DNA from: Cupriavidus necator A5-1
Lineage (GTDB): Bacteria; Pseudomonadota; Gammaproteobacteria; Burkholderiales; Burkholderiaceae
Direction: 5' to 3'
Length of the DNA stretch: 64,000 nucleotides
Assembly (NCBI RefSeq): GCF_000744095.1
Contig: NZ_JQLI01000008.1
Location: 3,534,001-3,598,000 of the forward strand
Under the pieces are notes generated by a model. The model saw nothing but the letters and a program-made list of their open reading frames with translations, searched no databases and was not told where the DNA came from. Shown piece after piece: positions 31,769-38,769 of the stretch; positions within the stretch are counted from its first letter, which is position 1; each line of letters starts with the position of its first letter. The translations under genes were made by a program, and so were the position numbers.

Positions 31769-32315
31769 ACTGGCATCCTGCGCGCTGAGCACGCCCTCTC
31801 TCTCAAACGTCGATCGACCGGCAAGCTGGGGCGGCGAAACGCGCAGCGGCGCAATCGTCGTCTCGCTGCGCCACATGAAGAAGCGCATGGGCCTGCGGAG
31901 CTGACACGACGGTAGGACAGGGCAAGCGCGGATATTTACGTGCCATCACGGGGGCGGCCATCTCGCCATCAGTGGCGCGCTCTTGGCAGAATGCCGCGAG
32001 CGGCGCACCCAGGACGGATTGCGGCTGAGCTCGGTCAGCCGAGCCACCACCGTCGGCTCCTCGTCGTCCAGACGTTTGATCAGCAGATGACGCCCGTAGG
32101 CTTGCGCGACGTTACGCTGCAGAACTGCAGCGGCAACTACGCACCCTGCTCGGCCACGAGCAGATCGTTATGGCGCCGCCTTTCGTAGCCATAGTGGGCG
32201 TTGGGGACCTCTGCCAGGCGCCGGTACACTCGCCGAGATGGCCGAGTTGATTGTCACCCTATTGGAGCCATATTTGCGGCCCGAAAATTATTAAACCTAT
32301 TTACGGGATGTTGTA
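31769..32315. other. degenerate non-coding stretch in the accessory region
   Basis: About 550 bases in which no frame shows a recognisable protein. Short open frames are interrupted and lack ribosome-binding sites. It is probably decayed mobile-element DNA, given the IS66 fragment on its left. Confidence 0.4.
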
Positions 32316-32627
32316 CTAGGCCGTAGTCGAGACATGTAAATCGCGCGCATCCAGGCAGAGAACTGACCCGCCGAAGCCCAGTGTCATTTGCTTCAAGTCG
32401 GCTTGGCTCAACGCAGTCAGCTCCGCGTAGCGTTTCACGGCACCACTACCCCTCTCTGATCGGCGAAGCCCACCATCGACGCGCCAGGCTCCGGCAGAGG
32501 TATTGCACACACGTCGCCTGTTCCAGGTTGGCGATCCACTCGGCCTCGGCCGGCACGGTAGTGAGTTGGTCGAATTCAGCAGGGAAGTGAGCTTGCGCTC
32601 TGCCAATGCCAGAACACTATCTGACAA
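32316..32627 (-). pseudogene. degraded reading frame, possibly the start of a recombinase
   Basis: The minus strand reads MSDSVLALAERKLTSLLN. After a frameshift near 32575 it continues EFDQLTTVPAEAEWIANLEQ. This combination resembles the N-terminus of phage-type tyrosine recombinases (ERKL.SLL, VPAEAEWFANL), but the following residues do not carry the match and no catalytic residues are present. Treat the family as a guess. Confidence 0.25.
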
Positions 32628-32903
32628 CGCGGTGTCCGGAGCTGTCGCGTAGAGACCGCCAATGCGTCACTGACATCGTCGCCTCCCTTGCCCACCCATC
32701 GACGGGCAACCTCCGCCGCCTGGCGCAAGCACGGAGGGGCAACTGTATTCATTCAGCAAACAGTGTCATGAAATGAGTTGGCCTATGCCCAACACCACAC
32801 CTAACAAATTTTCGCCTCGCGGATATCGAATAACGCCAGGATTCCATGAAAAACCTTTGTTTTTCAACATGTTACGGATTTTTCTGCAGCGCCCTCCCGG
32901 GCA
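32628..32903. other. upstream region of the small-peptide array
   Basis: No gene recognised. The part from 32760 to 32890 is clearly richer in A and T than its surroundings (for example AAACCTTTGTTTTTCAACAT), as expected of a regulatory region. The 66-aa open frame on the minus strand here has no supporting features. Confidence 0.4.
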
Positions 32904-32919
32904 TGGCACGGCCCATGCT
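32904..32919 (+). promoter_or_regulatory. sigma54-like -24/-12 promoter before the peptide array
   Basis: TGGCACGGCCCATGCT contains GG (32905-32906) and GC (32917-32918) separated by exactly 10 bases. It matches the sigma54 consensus TGGCACG-N4-TTGC except for A in place of the first T of TTGC. Transcription would start near 32930, about 48 bases before the first start codon. The same bases form a small inverted repeat (GCATGG/CCATGC), so a hairpin is an alternative reading. Confidence 0.55.
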
Positions 32920-32977
32920 CTATACCCTTCGAGCGCAACAACGTGCTCCCCCAACCGAACCCCCAAGGAGACTTACC

Positions 32978-33241
32978 ATGCAATCGACCCTCATGATCAA
33001 GGATCTGCCGCTCGACAAGGAACTCGACGGCAAGACCATGTCCGCTGTGCGCGGCGGCAGCGCCTTCTCTGTTGTCGGCGGCAACTTTCAGAACGTCGTC
33101 GGCGGCGGCGGCTTTGCCAGCCCGACCATCGGCGTGCAGGTCGGGCCGATCGTGAACACGATCGACGCGAGCTCGCACCTCAACCTGAAGATCCCCACCC
33201 TGCAGAACTTTGGCAACGGCACCCAGGTGGCCGCACTGTAA
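32978..33241 (+). CDS. double-glycine-leader small peptide, copy 1
   Basis: An 87-residue peptide. Residues 1-27 look like a double-glycine leader of the bacteriocin/microcin type: MQSTLMIKDL, then ELD at 15-17, M21, V24 and cleavage after GG at 26-27. The predicted 60-residue core starts SAFSVVGGNFQNVVGGGGFA, has no Cys, and is rich in Gly, Val, Asn and Ser/Thr, ending KIPTLQNFGNGTQVAAL. The ribosome-binding site CCCAAGGAGACTTACC is ideal. Distinct in this copy: S28, F30, F37, V41, P57 and I58. Leaders of this kind are normally cut by C39-peptidase ABC exporters. No such exporter lies in the window, so export and function are inferred only. Confidence 0.85.
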   Translation: MQSTLMIKDLPLDKELDGKTMSAVRGGSAFSVVGGNFQNVVGGGGFASPTIGVQVGPIVNTIDASSHLNLKIPTLQNFGNGTQVAAL

Positions 33242-33251
33242 CGCTGCATGC

Positions 33252-33276
33252 GGAAGTCCCGCCGAGACGGGACTCC
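33252..33276 (+). other. hairpin between copies 1 and 2
   Basis: AGTCCCG (33255-33261) and CGGGACT (33268-33274) form a 7-bp stem, the weakest of the three inter-gene hairpins because two bases of the longer stem differ. No T-run follows. Confidence 0.65.
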
Positions 33277-33305
33277 CCTCAACCGAACCCCCAAGGAGAC
33301 TTACC

Positions 33306-33569
33306 ATGCAATCGACCCTCATGATCAAGGATCTGCCGCTCGACAAGGAACTCGACGGCAAGACCATGTCCGCTGTGCGCGGCGGCCACGCCGTCTCTGT
33401 TGTCGGCGGCAACGCTCAAAACGTCATCGGCGGCGGTGGCTTTGCCAGCCCGACCATCGGCGTGCAGGTCGGGGCGACCGTGAACACGATCGACGCAAGC
33501 TCGCACCTCAACCTGAAGATCCCCACCCTGCAGAACTTTGGCAACGGCACCCAGGTGGCCGCACTGTAA
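33306..33569 (+). CDS. double-glycine-leader small peptide, copy 2
   Basis: Same length and leader as copy 1. The core begins HAVSVVGGNAQNVIGGGGFA, so the residues just after the double glycine differ (H28, V30, A37, I41, A57, T58) while the C-terminal half is unchanged. Protein sequence is identical to copy 3. Ribosome-binding site and leader bases are the same as in the other copies, pointing to equal translation of all members. Confidence 0.85.
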   Translation: MQSTLMIKDLPLDKELDGKTMSAVRGGHAVSVVGGNAQNVIGGGGFASPTIGVQVGATVNTIDASSHLNLKIPTLQNFGNGTQVAAL

Positions 33570-33579
33570 CGCTGCATGC

Positions 33580-33605
33580 GGGAGTCCCGCCGAGGCGGGA
33601 CTCCC
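33580..33605 (+). other. hairpin between copies 2 and 3
   Basis: GGGAGTCCCGC (33580-33590) and GCGGGACTCCC (33595-33605) form a perfect 11-bp stem with a CGAG loop. There is no T-run, so it may stabilise or process the transcript rather than end it. Confidence 0.75.
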
Positions 33606-33633
33606 CTCAACCGAACCCCCAAGGAGACTTACC

Positions 33634-33897
33634 ATGCAATCGACCCTCATGATCAAGGATCTGCCGCTCGACAAGGAACTCGACGGCAAGACCATGTCCG
33701 CTGTGCGCGGCGGCCACGCCGTCTCTGTTGTCGGCGGCAACGCTCAAAACGTCATCGGCGGCGGCGGCTTTGCCAGCCCGACCATCGGCGTGCAGGTCGG
33801 GGCGACCGTGAACACGATCGACGCAAGCTCGCACCTCAACCTGAAGATCCCCACCCTGCAGAACTTTGGCAACGGCACCCAGGTGGCCGCACTGTAA
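33634..33897 (+). CDS. double-glycine-leader small peptide, copy 3
   Basis: Encodes exactly the same 87 residues as copy 2; the only coding difference is a silent GGT/GGC change. This indicates very recent duplication or gene conversion. Predicted cleavage after G27 gives a 60-residue core starting HAVSVVGGNA. Confidence 0.85.
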   Translation: MQSTLMIKDLPLDKELDGKTMSAVRGGHAVSVVGGNAQNVIGGGGFASPTIGVQVGATVNTIDASSHLNLKIPTLQNFGNGTQVAAL

Positions 33898-33907
33898 CGC
33901 TGCATGC

Positions 33908-33933
33908 GGGAGTCCCGCCGAGGCGGGACTCCC
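33908..33933 (+). other. hairpin between copies 3 and 4
   Basis: GGGAGTCCCGC (33908-33918) and GCGGGACTCCC (33923-33933), identical to the hairpin between copies 2 and 3. Confidence 0.75.
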
Positions 33934-33961
33934 CTCAACCGAACCCCCAAGGAGACTTACC

Positions 33962-34225
33962 ATGCAATCGACCCTCATGATCAAGGATCTGCCGCTCGAC
34001 AAGGAACTCGACGGCAAGACCATGTCCGGTGTGCGCGGCGGCAGCGCCTTCTCTGTTGTCGGCGGTAACTATCAGAACGTCATCGGCGGCGGCGGCTTTG
34101 CCAGCCCGACCATCGGCGTGCAGGTCGGTCCGACCGTGAACACGATCGACGCGAGCTCGCACCTCAACCTGAAGATCCCTACCCTGCAGAACTTTGGCAA
34201 CGGCACCCAGTTGGCCGCGCTGTAA
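33962..34225 (+). CDS. double-glycine-leader small peptide, copy 4
   Basis: Closest to copy 1 in the core start (SAFSVVGGNYQNVIGGGGFA). Differences: G23 in the leader (SGVRGG instead of SAVRGG), Y37, I41, P57, T58 and L84. The aromatic at residue 37 (F in copy 1, Y here, A in copies 2 and 3) is the most variable spot. It is the last unit; sequence similarity to the other spacers stops at its TAA and two hairpins follow. Confidence 0.85.
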   Translation: MQSTLMIKDLPLDKELDGKTMSGVRGGSAFSVVGGNYQNVIGGGGFASPTIGVQVGPTVNTIDASSHLNLKIPTLQNFGNGTQLAAL

Positions 34226-34236
34226 CGGGATCGAGA

Positions 34237-34316
34237 TGCGTCGCCCCTGCTTCAACGGGTGGCGACGCACCTCGGAGTCCGCAGTGGAAGATACCACCTA
34301 CGCTATCTTCCACTGC
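34237..34316 (+). terminator. double hairpin after the peptide array
   Basis: First stem: TGCGTCGCC (34237-34245) with GGCGACGCA (34261-34269). Second: GCAGTGGAAGATA (34281-34293) with TATCTTCCACTGC (34304-34316), a perfect 13-bp stem with a 10-base loop. No T-run follows, so termination would be imperfect; protection of the message from 3' decay is an alternative role. Confidence 0.6.
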
Positions 34317-34346
34317 CTTCTCCGGCCAAATCTGAACGGCTCGTCG

Positions 34347-34380
34347 TGGTGGTCCCTAGGCCTAGGGGTGGTGCCCTAGG
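34347..34380. repeat. CCTAGG palindromes and short direct repeat
   Basis: CCCTAGGCCTAGGG (34354-34367) is a perfect 14-bp palindrome. GGTGGT followed by CCCTAGG occurs twice (from about 34348 and about 34367, the second with one extra G). It marks the end of the array region; no function assigned. Confidence 0.55.
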
Positions 34381-34445
34381 ACGATGATCCCGGAGACTTG
34401 GATTGCATAACCCGCCCTATAGGGCGACTGCCAGGCGCGCAGCTT

Positions 34446-34786
34446 TTACGCGTACGACAATGTGTAGGCAGGGCTGCTGGAGGGAAGCATGACGATCCGA
34501 TGCCGATCCGCATGATGCGCGAGCGCTTTCTTGCCGATACGCGCCGCCGTGCCACCATTGAACGCGATCACCTCGAGACCGGGCAACGCCTCGATCAGAC
34601 CGATCAGGTCGTTGCCCGCATGGTCGCGGATATTGCTGTCCAGGCTGCCTTCGCGCATGCATGCGCCCAGCACGCCCCAGACGCCGATCCGATGCGCCAG
34701 CAGCCGCACCAGCCGCTCGGCATAGGGCAGCGCGGGCAGCGGCTCGCCGGTGAGCGCGGCCATCAGTGGCCAGAACTGGTTGATGT
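34446..34786 (-). pseudogene. truncated paralogue of the hypoxanthine-DNA glycosylase-type gene
   Basis: Reads NQFWPLMAALTGEPLPALPY, then ERLVRLLAHRIGVWGVLGAC, REGSLDSNIR and PSSSPAYTLSYA, clearly homologous to the intact gene at 38770-39273 but lacking its first 50 or so codons. A TAA at 34446-34448 interrupts the end, after which KLRAWQSPYR would continue the match. The two copies differ at many residues, so this is an old paralogue or foreign homologue, not a recent duplication. Confidence 0.85.
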
Positions 34787-34936
34787 TTTGGTTAATTTGA
34801 CATCAACGAGTCGGCTCTGCCCGGCCGCCCATACTACTGCTGCCACTAAATTCGTGGCGCCCGTTCGTGCACGCAGAAGCAAGAATGACACAGAGGAGCG
34901 CGGCGGCGCACTTTGCCCACAGCATCGCCGTGCGCC

Positions 34937-36022
34937 TTACGCGAACGAGACCGCGTTAAGCGCGGGATAGTCGGTATAGCCCTGCGCGGTGCCGCCAAAG
35001 AAGCTGCCGCGATCCGCTTCGTTCATCGGCGCCCCCGTCTTCAGCCGTGCGACGAAATCCGGGTTGGCAAGGACCATCGCGCCGTAGGCTTCCAGATCGG
35101 CCAACCCCGAAGCGATGTCAGAGCCGATCTGATCGCGTGGACGGCCGGGTCGGTTCAGGATTAGCGCTTGCTTCCAGAGCTTGCGGATGTCTCCCAGAAG
35201 CTGCTCGTTACCGCTATGCATGATGTGCACATAAGCGAGACCCAGCTTGCTCAGCTCGGCGACCAAATAGCGGTAGAGCGCCGGGCCTTCCACACCTTCG
35301 TCGATTCCATTCAGAGCTGAGCCAGGGGATAGACGGATGGCCGTCCTGTCCGCGCCGATTTCCTCGGCAATCGCCGCGGCGACTTCGATGGCGAACCGGG
35401 CGCGGTTCTCGATGGAACCGCCGTATTCATCCCTGCGCGTGTTGGCGTTTGAGGCAAGGAACTGTTGGACCAGATAGCCATTTGCACCGTGAATCTCGAC
35501 ACCATCGGCACCGGCCAGAATGGCGGCACGCGCCGCAAATCGAAAGTCGGCGACGGTTTGTCGCACTTCCTCGGTCGTCAGCGCGCGCGGCGTGGGAACG
35601 TCCCGCAACCCTGTTGCGGTAAACGTCTGCGTCCCTGGCGCGATCGCGGAGGGTGCTACGCCTTGACGATGATGCACCGTGTTGTCGGGGTGCGACATAC
35701 GCCCAGCGTGCATCATCTGGATGAAAATATGGCTGCCGTTGTCGTGTACGGCCTCCGTCACCTTCTTCCACCCGGCGATGTGCTTGGAGGTGTAGATCCC
35801 CGGCGTCGCAAGATAGCCCTGTCCGTCATCCGAGGGTTGAGTTCCCTCGGTGACGATCAGGCCGACGCTGGCGCGCTGGGCGTAGTATTCCGCCGCCAGA
35901 TCTCCTGGCGTGCCGTCGAACTCCGCGCGGCTGCGGGTCATCGGGGCCATGACCAGACGGTTCGGCAGCGTGTGGCGTCCAACACGGATGGGCGTGAATG
36001 ATTGCTTGATGGTGATGCTCAT
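34937..36022 (-). CDS. old yellow enzyme family NADH:flavin oxidoreductase (alkene reductase)
   Basis: FMN enzyme of 361 residues that reduces activated C=C bonds of electrophiles such as enones, nitro compounds or maleimides with NAD(P)H. Family signatures: LPNRLVMAPMTRSRAEFDGT, IFIQMMHAGRMSHPDN, ILAGADGVEIHGANGYLVQQ, FLASNANTRRDEYGGSIENR and IRLSP. The active-site Thr of classical OYEs appears in MAPMTRSR, and the His/Asn pair in EIHGANG. The ATG at 36022 opens MSITIKQSFTPIRVG. First enzyme gene after doxX on the same strand; likely co-transcribed with doxX and pirin. Confidence 0.93.
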   Translation of the reverse strand: MSITIKQSFTPIRVGRHTLPNRLVMAPMTRSRAEFDGTPGDLAAEYYAQRASVGLIVTEGTQPSDDGQGYLATPGIYTSKHIAGWKKVTEAVHDNGSHIFIQMMHAGRMSHPDNTVHHRQGVAPSAIAPGTQTFTATGLRDVPTPRALTTEEVRQTVADFRFAARAAILAGADGVEIHGANGYLVQQFLASNANTRRDEYGGSIENRARFAIEVAAAIAEEIGADRTAIRLSPGSALNGIDEGVEGPALYRYLVAELSKLGLAYVHIMHSGNEQLLGDIRKLWKQALILNRPGRPRDQIGSDIASGLADLEAYGAMVLANPDFVARLKTGAPMNEADRGSFFGGTAQGYTDYPALNAVSFA

Positions 36023-36069
36023 TGAATATCTCCTGAGTGGTGCGGCGTCAAACCTGATCCTTGGCTTTG

Positions 36070-36489
36070 TCAGTTGCGGTCGGCATCGTTTTTTGGGAGC
36101 AGGTTCACGACCTGATCGCGATGCACCCAGGCGATCGCTGCGCTGAGCGCGAACAGGATCAAAGCGGGAATCGGCGAAGCCGGCAGCACGGTCAGATGGG
36201 TGATCACCGCGCCGACCATCGTGCAAGCGAGCAGCAAAGCACTGAATACTGCCAGGGACGGAATCAGCATCAGAATCGCGCCAGTTACTTCGATAGCCCC
36301 GGTGCCGTAGCGAAACCACTGACCGAGACCGATGACGTTGAAGATGTCGATCATCGTCTGGACGCCGGCGAGCTTGGCCAGGCCAGCGGCCAAAAACGCA
36401 AGGGCGACCAAAATCTTGACGGCCCAAAGCGCAGTGCGCCGCCAGCCTTGTGGCGTTTGCGGCCGAGTAGTGCTGATTGCTTCGGACAT
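36070..36489 (-). CDS. DoxX family membrane protein
   Basis: A 139-residue inner-membrane protein with four hydrophobic segments. AVKILVALAFLAAGLAKLAG is the DoxX motif with the conserved Lys, then GLGQWFRYGTGAIEVTGAIL. The start at 36489 has the ribosome-binding site AAAGGAGAAATACC. DoxX-like proteins often accompany redox enzymes and pirins; biochemical role not established. It lies 47 bases upstream of the old yellow enzyme gene. Confidence 0.9.
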   Translation of the reverse strand: MSEAISTTRPQTPQGWRRTALWAVKILVALAFLAAGLAKLAGVQTMIDIFNVIGLGQWFRYGTGAIEVTGAILMLIPSLAVFSALLLACTMVGAVITHLTVLPASPIPALILFALSAAIAWVHRDQVVNLLPKNDADRN

Positions 36490-36556
36490 GGTATTTCTCC
36501 TTTGATGAAGGGGGACGATCGTCGGGGACCGACTCGCATGAATCATTCGAGCGTGG

Positions 36557-36730
36557 TCAGCCTGACCGCGCGGTCGTCACCGCGTTGGTCCACCACAGCA
36601 AGTCGTCGATCGTTTGTTCGGCGACAGCATCCAGCTCGGCCAGGTGCGGGGTGATGTCCTGCCCCTGAAAATGTGCGAACAGCGCCGCAGCCGGAACATG
36701 GACCGCCGATCGGATTGGCGCGAGCTGCAT
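36557..36730 (-). pseudogene. C-terminal remnant, possibly of a flavodoxin-type oxidoreductase
   Basis: From an ATG at 36730 it reads MQLAPIRSAVHVPAAALFAH, then DITPHLAELDAVAEQTIDDL and a WWTNAVTTARSG end. It continues in the same frame directly after the pirin stop codon and looks like the tail of a larger enzyme whose front is missing; flavodoxin-like NAD(P)H oxidoreductases have similar ends (from memory). No ribosome-binding site is evident, so it is probably a deletion scar between pirin and doxX. Confidence 0.4.
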
Positions 36731-36751
36731 TTCGGCACTCGCGCGGGCGGA

Positions 36752-37606
36752 TCAGCGCAGCACGCCCTTGGCGCGCAGCTCGCTGCCGATGCGCGCGATC
36801 TCGCACTCGCCTTCCATCAGCGCAGCGCTGCTGGTGTGCACCGAGTAGGAGCCGAGGTGGAGATCGTGTGGATGCGGGATTGCCGTGCCGAGCACGAAGC
36901 GCACATCGGCCGTGGCTTCGAATTCGATCGCCGCATCGGAGTGATCGAACACGGCCAGCTCGCCTTTGTCGACCGGTTCGGGCGTGTGCAGGCTGCCGTC
37001 CATCACCGCGATCCAACCGACCCGATAGCCCTGCGGCGGCTGGTAGGTCCAGCGCTGCCCGGCCTTGAGCTCCACAACGAAATAGTTGATGCCCGAAGGT
37101 GCATTGATCGGGCTGACCGCTTCGCCGCTGCGTCCAAGCAGCACGCGCACGGGGCCGTCGGATGGGATTTCGTTGACGGAAAGATGGTGGCTGAACGCGG
37201 GAGCCAGTTCGCGCTCCGCCGGCAAGGCAATCCACAACTGGAAGGCCTTGATCGGGGGGATGCCAAAACCGGTATGCCAGACACCGCGTCCGGCGCTCAT
37301 CCATTCAATGTCGCCTGCCTCCATCGTTCCTTCGTGGTCGGTGGATTCGGCGTAGTGACATTGCCCGTCCATCAGCAAAGTCAGCGTGGCGATGCCGGAA
37401 TGCGGGTGCCAGCCATAACCCTGTTGGCCAATCGCATGTTGCGTATCGATGAGATCGAGAAACACAAAGGGCTTGATCATCTGACCGACGTCGGAGGGGC
37501 TGACCATGCGGACGACCGGCCCGTGCGCGTGGCCGCGCGTGCGGAAAACTACGCTGCGCCCGGCCCCAACGACGGGGGCGGACAGAGTTTGGACAATGGC
37601 ATTCAT
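36752..37606 (-). CDS. pirin family protein
   Basis: Cupin-fold protein of 284 residues. The metal-site stretch GYGWHPHSGIATLTLLMDGQ with HPHSG is diagnostic. DIEWMSAGRGVWHTGFGIPP supplies the other ligands, and FQLWIALPAERELAPAF follows. Bacterial pirins include quercetinase-like enzymes and redox-responsive regulators. The start at 37606 (MNAIVQTLSAP) is preferred to a further in-frame ATG at 37636. It is divergent from the LysR gene, which probably controls it. Confidence 0.92.
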   Translation of the reverse strand: MNAIVQTLSAPVVGAGRSVVFRTRGHAHGPVVRMVSPSDVGQMIKPFVFLDLIDTQHAIGQQGYGWHPHSGIATLTLLMDGQCHYAESTDHEGTMEAGDIEWMSAGRGVWHTGFGIPPIKAFQLWIALPAERELAPAFSHHLSVNEIPSDGPVRVLLGRSGEAVSPINAPSGINYFVVELKAGQRWTYQPPQGYRVGWIAVMDGSLHTPEPVDKGELAVFDHSDAAIEFEATADVRFVLGTAIPHPHDLHLGSYSVHTSSAALMEGECEIARIGSELRAKGVLR

Positions 37607-37674
37607 GCGGCGCTCTCCAAGTATTTGACTTGCCATGCGGGTGACCTAGAAACGACCGCCTGCTGTGTGATAAA

Positions 37675-37691
37675 TCAAGTATGGGGATTGA
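37675..37691. promoter_or_regulatory. candidate LysR-type binding site
   Basis: TCAA (37675-37678) and TTGA (37688-37691) flank nine bases between the divergent pirin and lysR genes, a plausible but weak LysR-type dyad. Confidence 0.35.
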
Positions 37692-37751
37692 AAGCGCCCG
37701 AGACTAGATGGTAAAGTGGGATTGGATTCATCCATTTTTGGAAGAAATCCC

Positions 37752-38657
37752 ATGCTCGACCTGAATGATCTGGCGATGTTCGTCCACGTTGTCCGCGCCG
37801 GCAGCTTCTCAGAGGCGGCGCGGCGTCTGCGCATGCCGGCGAATACGTTGAGCCGGCGCATCGATCAACTCGAAGGGCAACTCGGCACGCGCCTGCTGCA
37901 TCGCTCAACACGCAAGCTCGCACCGAGCACGGACGGCCAGGCGCTGTTCGAACGCTGTGCGCCAGCGCTCGACCAAATCTTCGAGATCGAACGGCACAAC
38001 GTCGATAGGCAGGCGCCGTCCGGCTCGGTTCGCGTCACCGCGATGGCCGCCCTGTTCGAACTCTTCCGCATGGAATGGCTGGCAGAGTTCTACGCGCGCT
38101 ATCCAAACATCAGCATCGATTTTCTGCTCGACGATGCGGCGACCGACCTGATCGCCGAGCGCATCGATCTAGCCTTGCGCATCGGCATCGAGACCGGTAG
38201 CGGCTTTAGAGTACGTCGGCTGGCGCCGAATGCGATGATCCTCGCGGCGAGTCCGGCCTATCTGGAACGGCATCCTGCGCCGCGCACGCTACGCGCACTG
38301 GCCGAACACGACTGCCTGACGATCTCCAATCGCCAAGGCCGCAACACGTGGCGTCTGCAAGGCCCGCGCGGTAGTCAGGAGGTGTCGATCAACGGCCGGT
38401 TCGCGGCCAACGACATGCGCGTGTTGATGCAGGCTTGCAAGGCTGGACTGGGTATTGCGTTCCTGCCGCAGTTAATGACTGAGCAAGCCATCGCTCAAGG
38501 GCAACTCGTGCGCGTCCTGCCGAACTATCAGCGCGCGAGCACCGACCTCGGCCTGCAACTCGTCTACACAAGCCGCCCGCCGGTGCCGCCCGCGGTAGCG
38601 GTCTTCGCTGAATTCCTTACGAAGAAACTGAGCGAAGAATGGCCTTCCCATCACTGA
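37752..38657 (+). CDS. LysR-family transcriptional regulator
   Basis: A 301-residue regulator. The winged helix occupies residues 1-62 (MLDLNDLAMFVHVVRAGSFS, then ARRLRMPANTLSRRIDQLEG), followed by RLLHRSTRKLAPSTDGQALF and the periplasmic-binding-like effector domain. It resembles the subgroup that controls adjacent oxidoreductase genes. It is divergent from pirin-doxX-old yellow enzyme with 145 bases between, the standard arrangement for LysR control of a target operon and itself. Confidence 0.92.
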   Translation: MLDLNDLAMFVHVVRAGSFSEAARRLRMPANTLSRRIDQLEGQLGTRLLHRSTRKLAPSTDGQALFERCAPALDQIFEIERHNVDRQAPSGSVRVTAMAALFELFRMEWLAEFYARYPNISIDFLLDDAATDLIAERIDLALRIGIETGSGFRVRRLAPNAMILAASPAYLERHPAPRTLRALAEHDCLTISNRQGRNTWRLQGPRGSQEVSINGRFAANDMRVLMQACKAGLGIAFLPQLMTEQAIAQGQLVRVLPNYQRASTDLGLQLVYTSRPPVPPAVAVFAEFLTKKLSEEWPSHH

Positions 38658-38769
38658 GCAATGCTGACAATAGACAATAGGTTCTGCACTTGGACATGGG
38701 CAACAAAAATCTGGCCCCGCGATCTGGCTTGGTTGGCAATTGCGTGCCCGCCGCCAAGCGCTTCAGCGC
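38658..38769. other. right boundary of the accessory region
   Basis: About 110 bases between lysR and the intact glycosylase gene, where composition changes from the accessory type to the backbone type. No att-like repeat was found. Confidence 0.35.

Larger units (their letters stand above)
32946..34225 (+). repeat. four-unit 328-bp tandem gene array
   Basis: Four copies of a unit consisting of a short leader (CTCAACCGAACCCCCAAGGA with GACTTACC before ATG), a 264-bp gene and a 64-bp spacer repeat with a period of exactly 328 bp. Starts are at 32978, 33306, 33634 and 33962. Similarity begins just upstream of the first ribosome-binding site and ends at the stop codon of the fourth gene. Coding sequences of copies 2 and 3 differ by one base (T at 33437, C at 33765). 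Confidence 0.97.

Noticed and set aside
32946-34225. CRISPR array or satellite DNA for the 328-bp repeats
   Set aside because: The repeats are long, contain intact genes with ribosome-binding sites, and there are no short spacers between short repeats.
31585-34440. Pair of short matches (TGCCAGGCGCGC and CTATAGGGCG) at about 31590 and 34420 as att sites or IS ends
   Set aside because: The shared pieces are short, in different relative arrangement, and one is self-palindromic, so chance similarity is likely.
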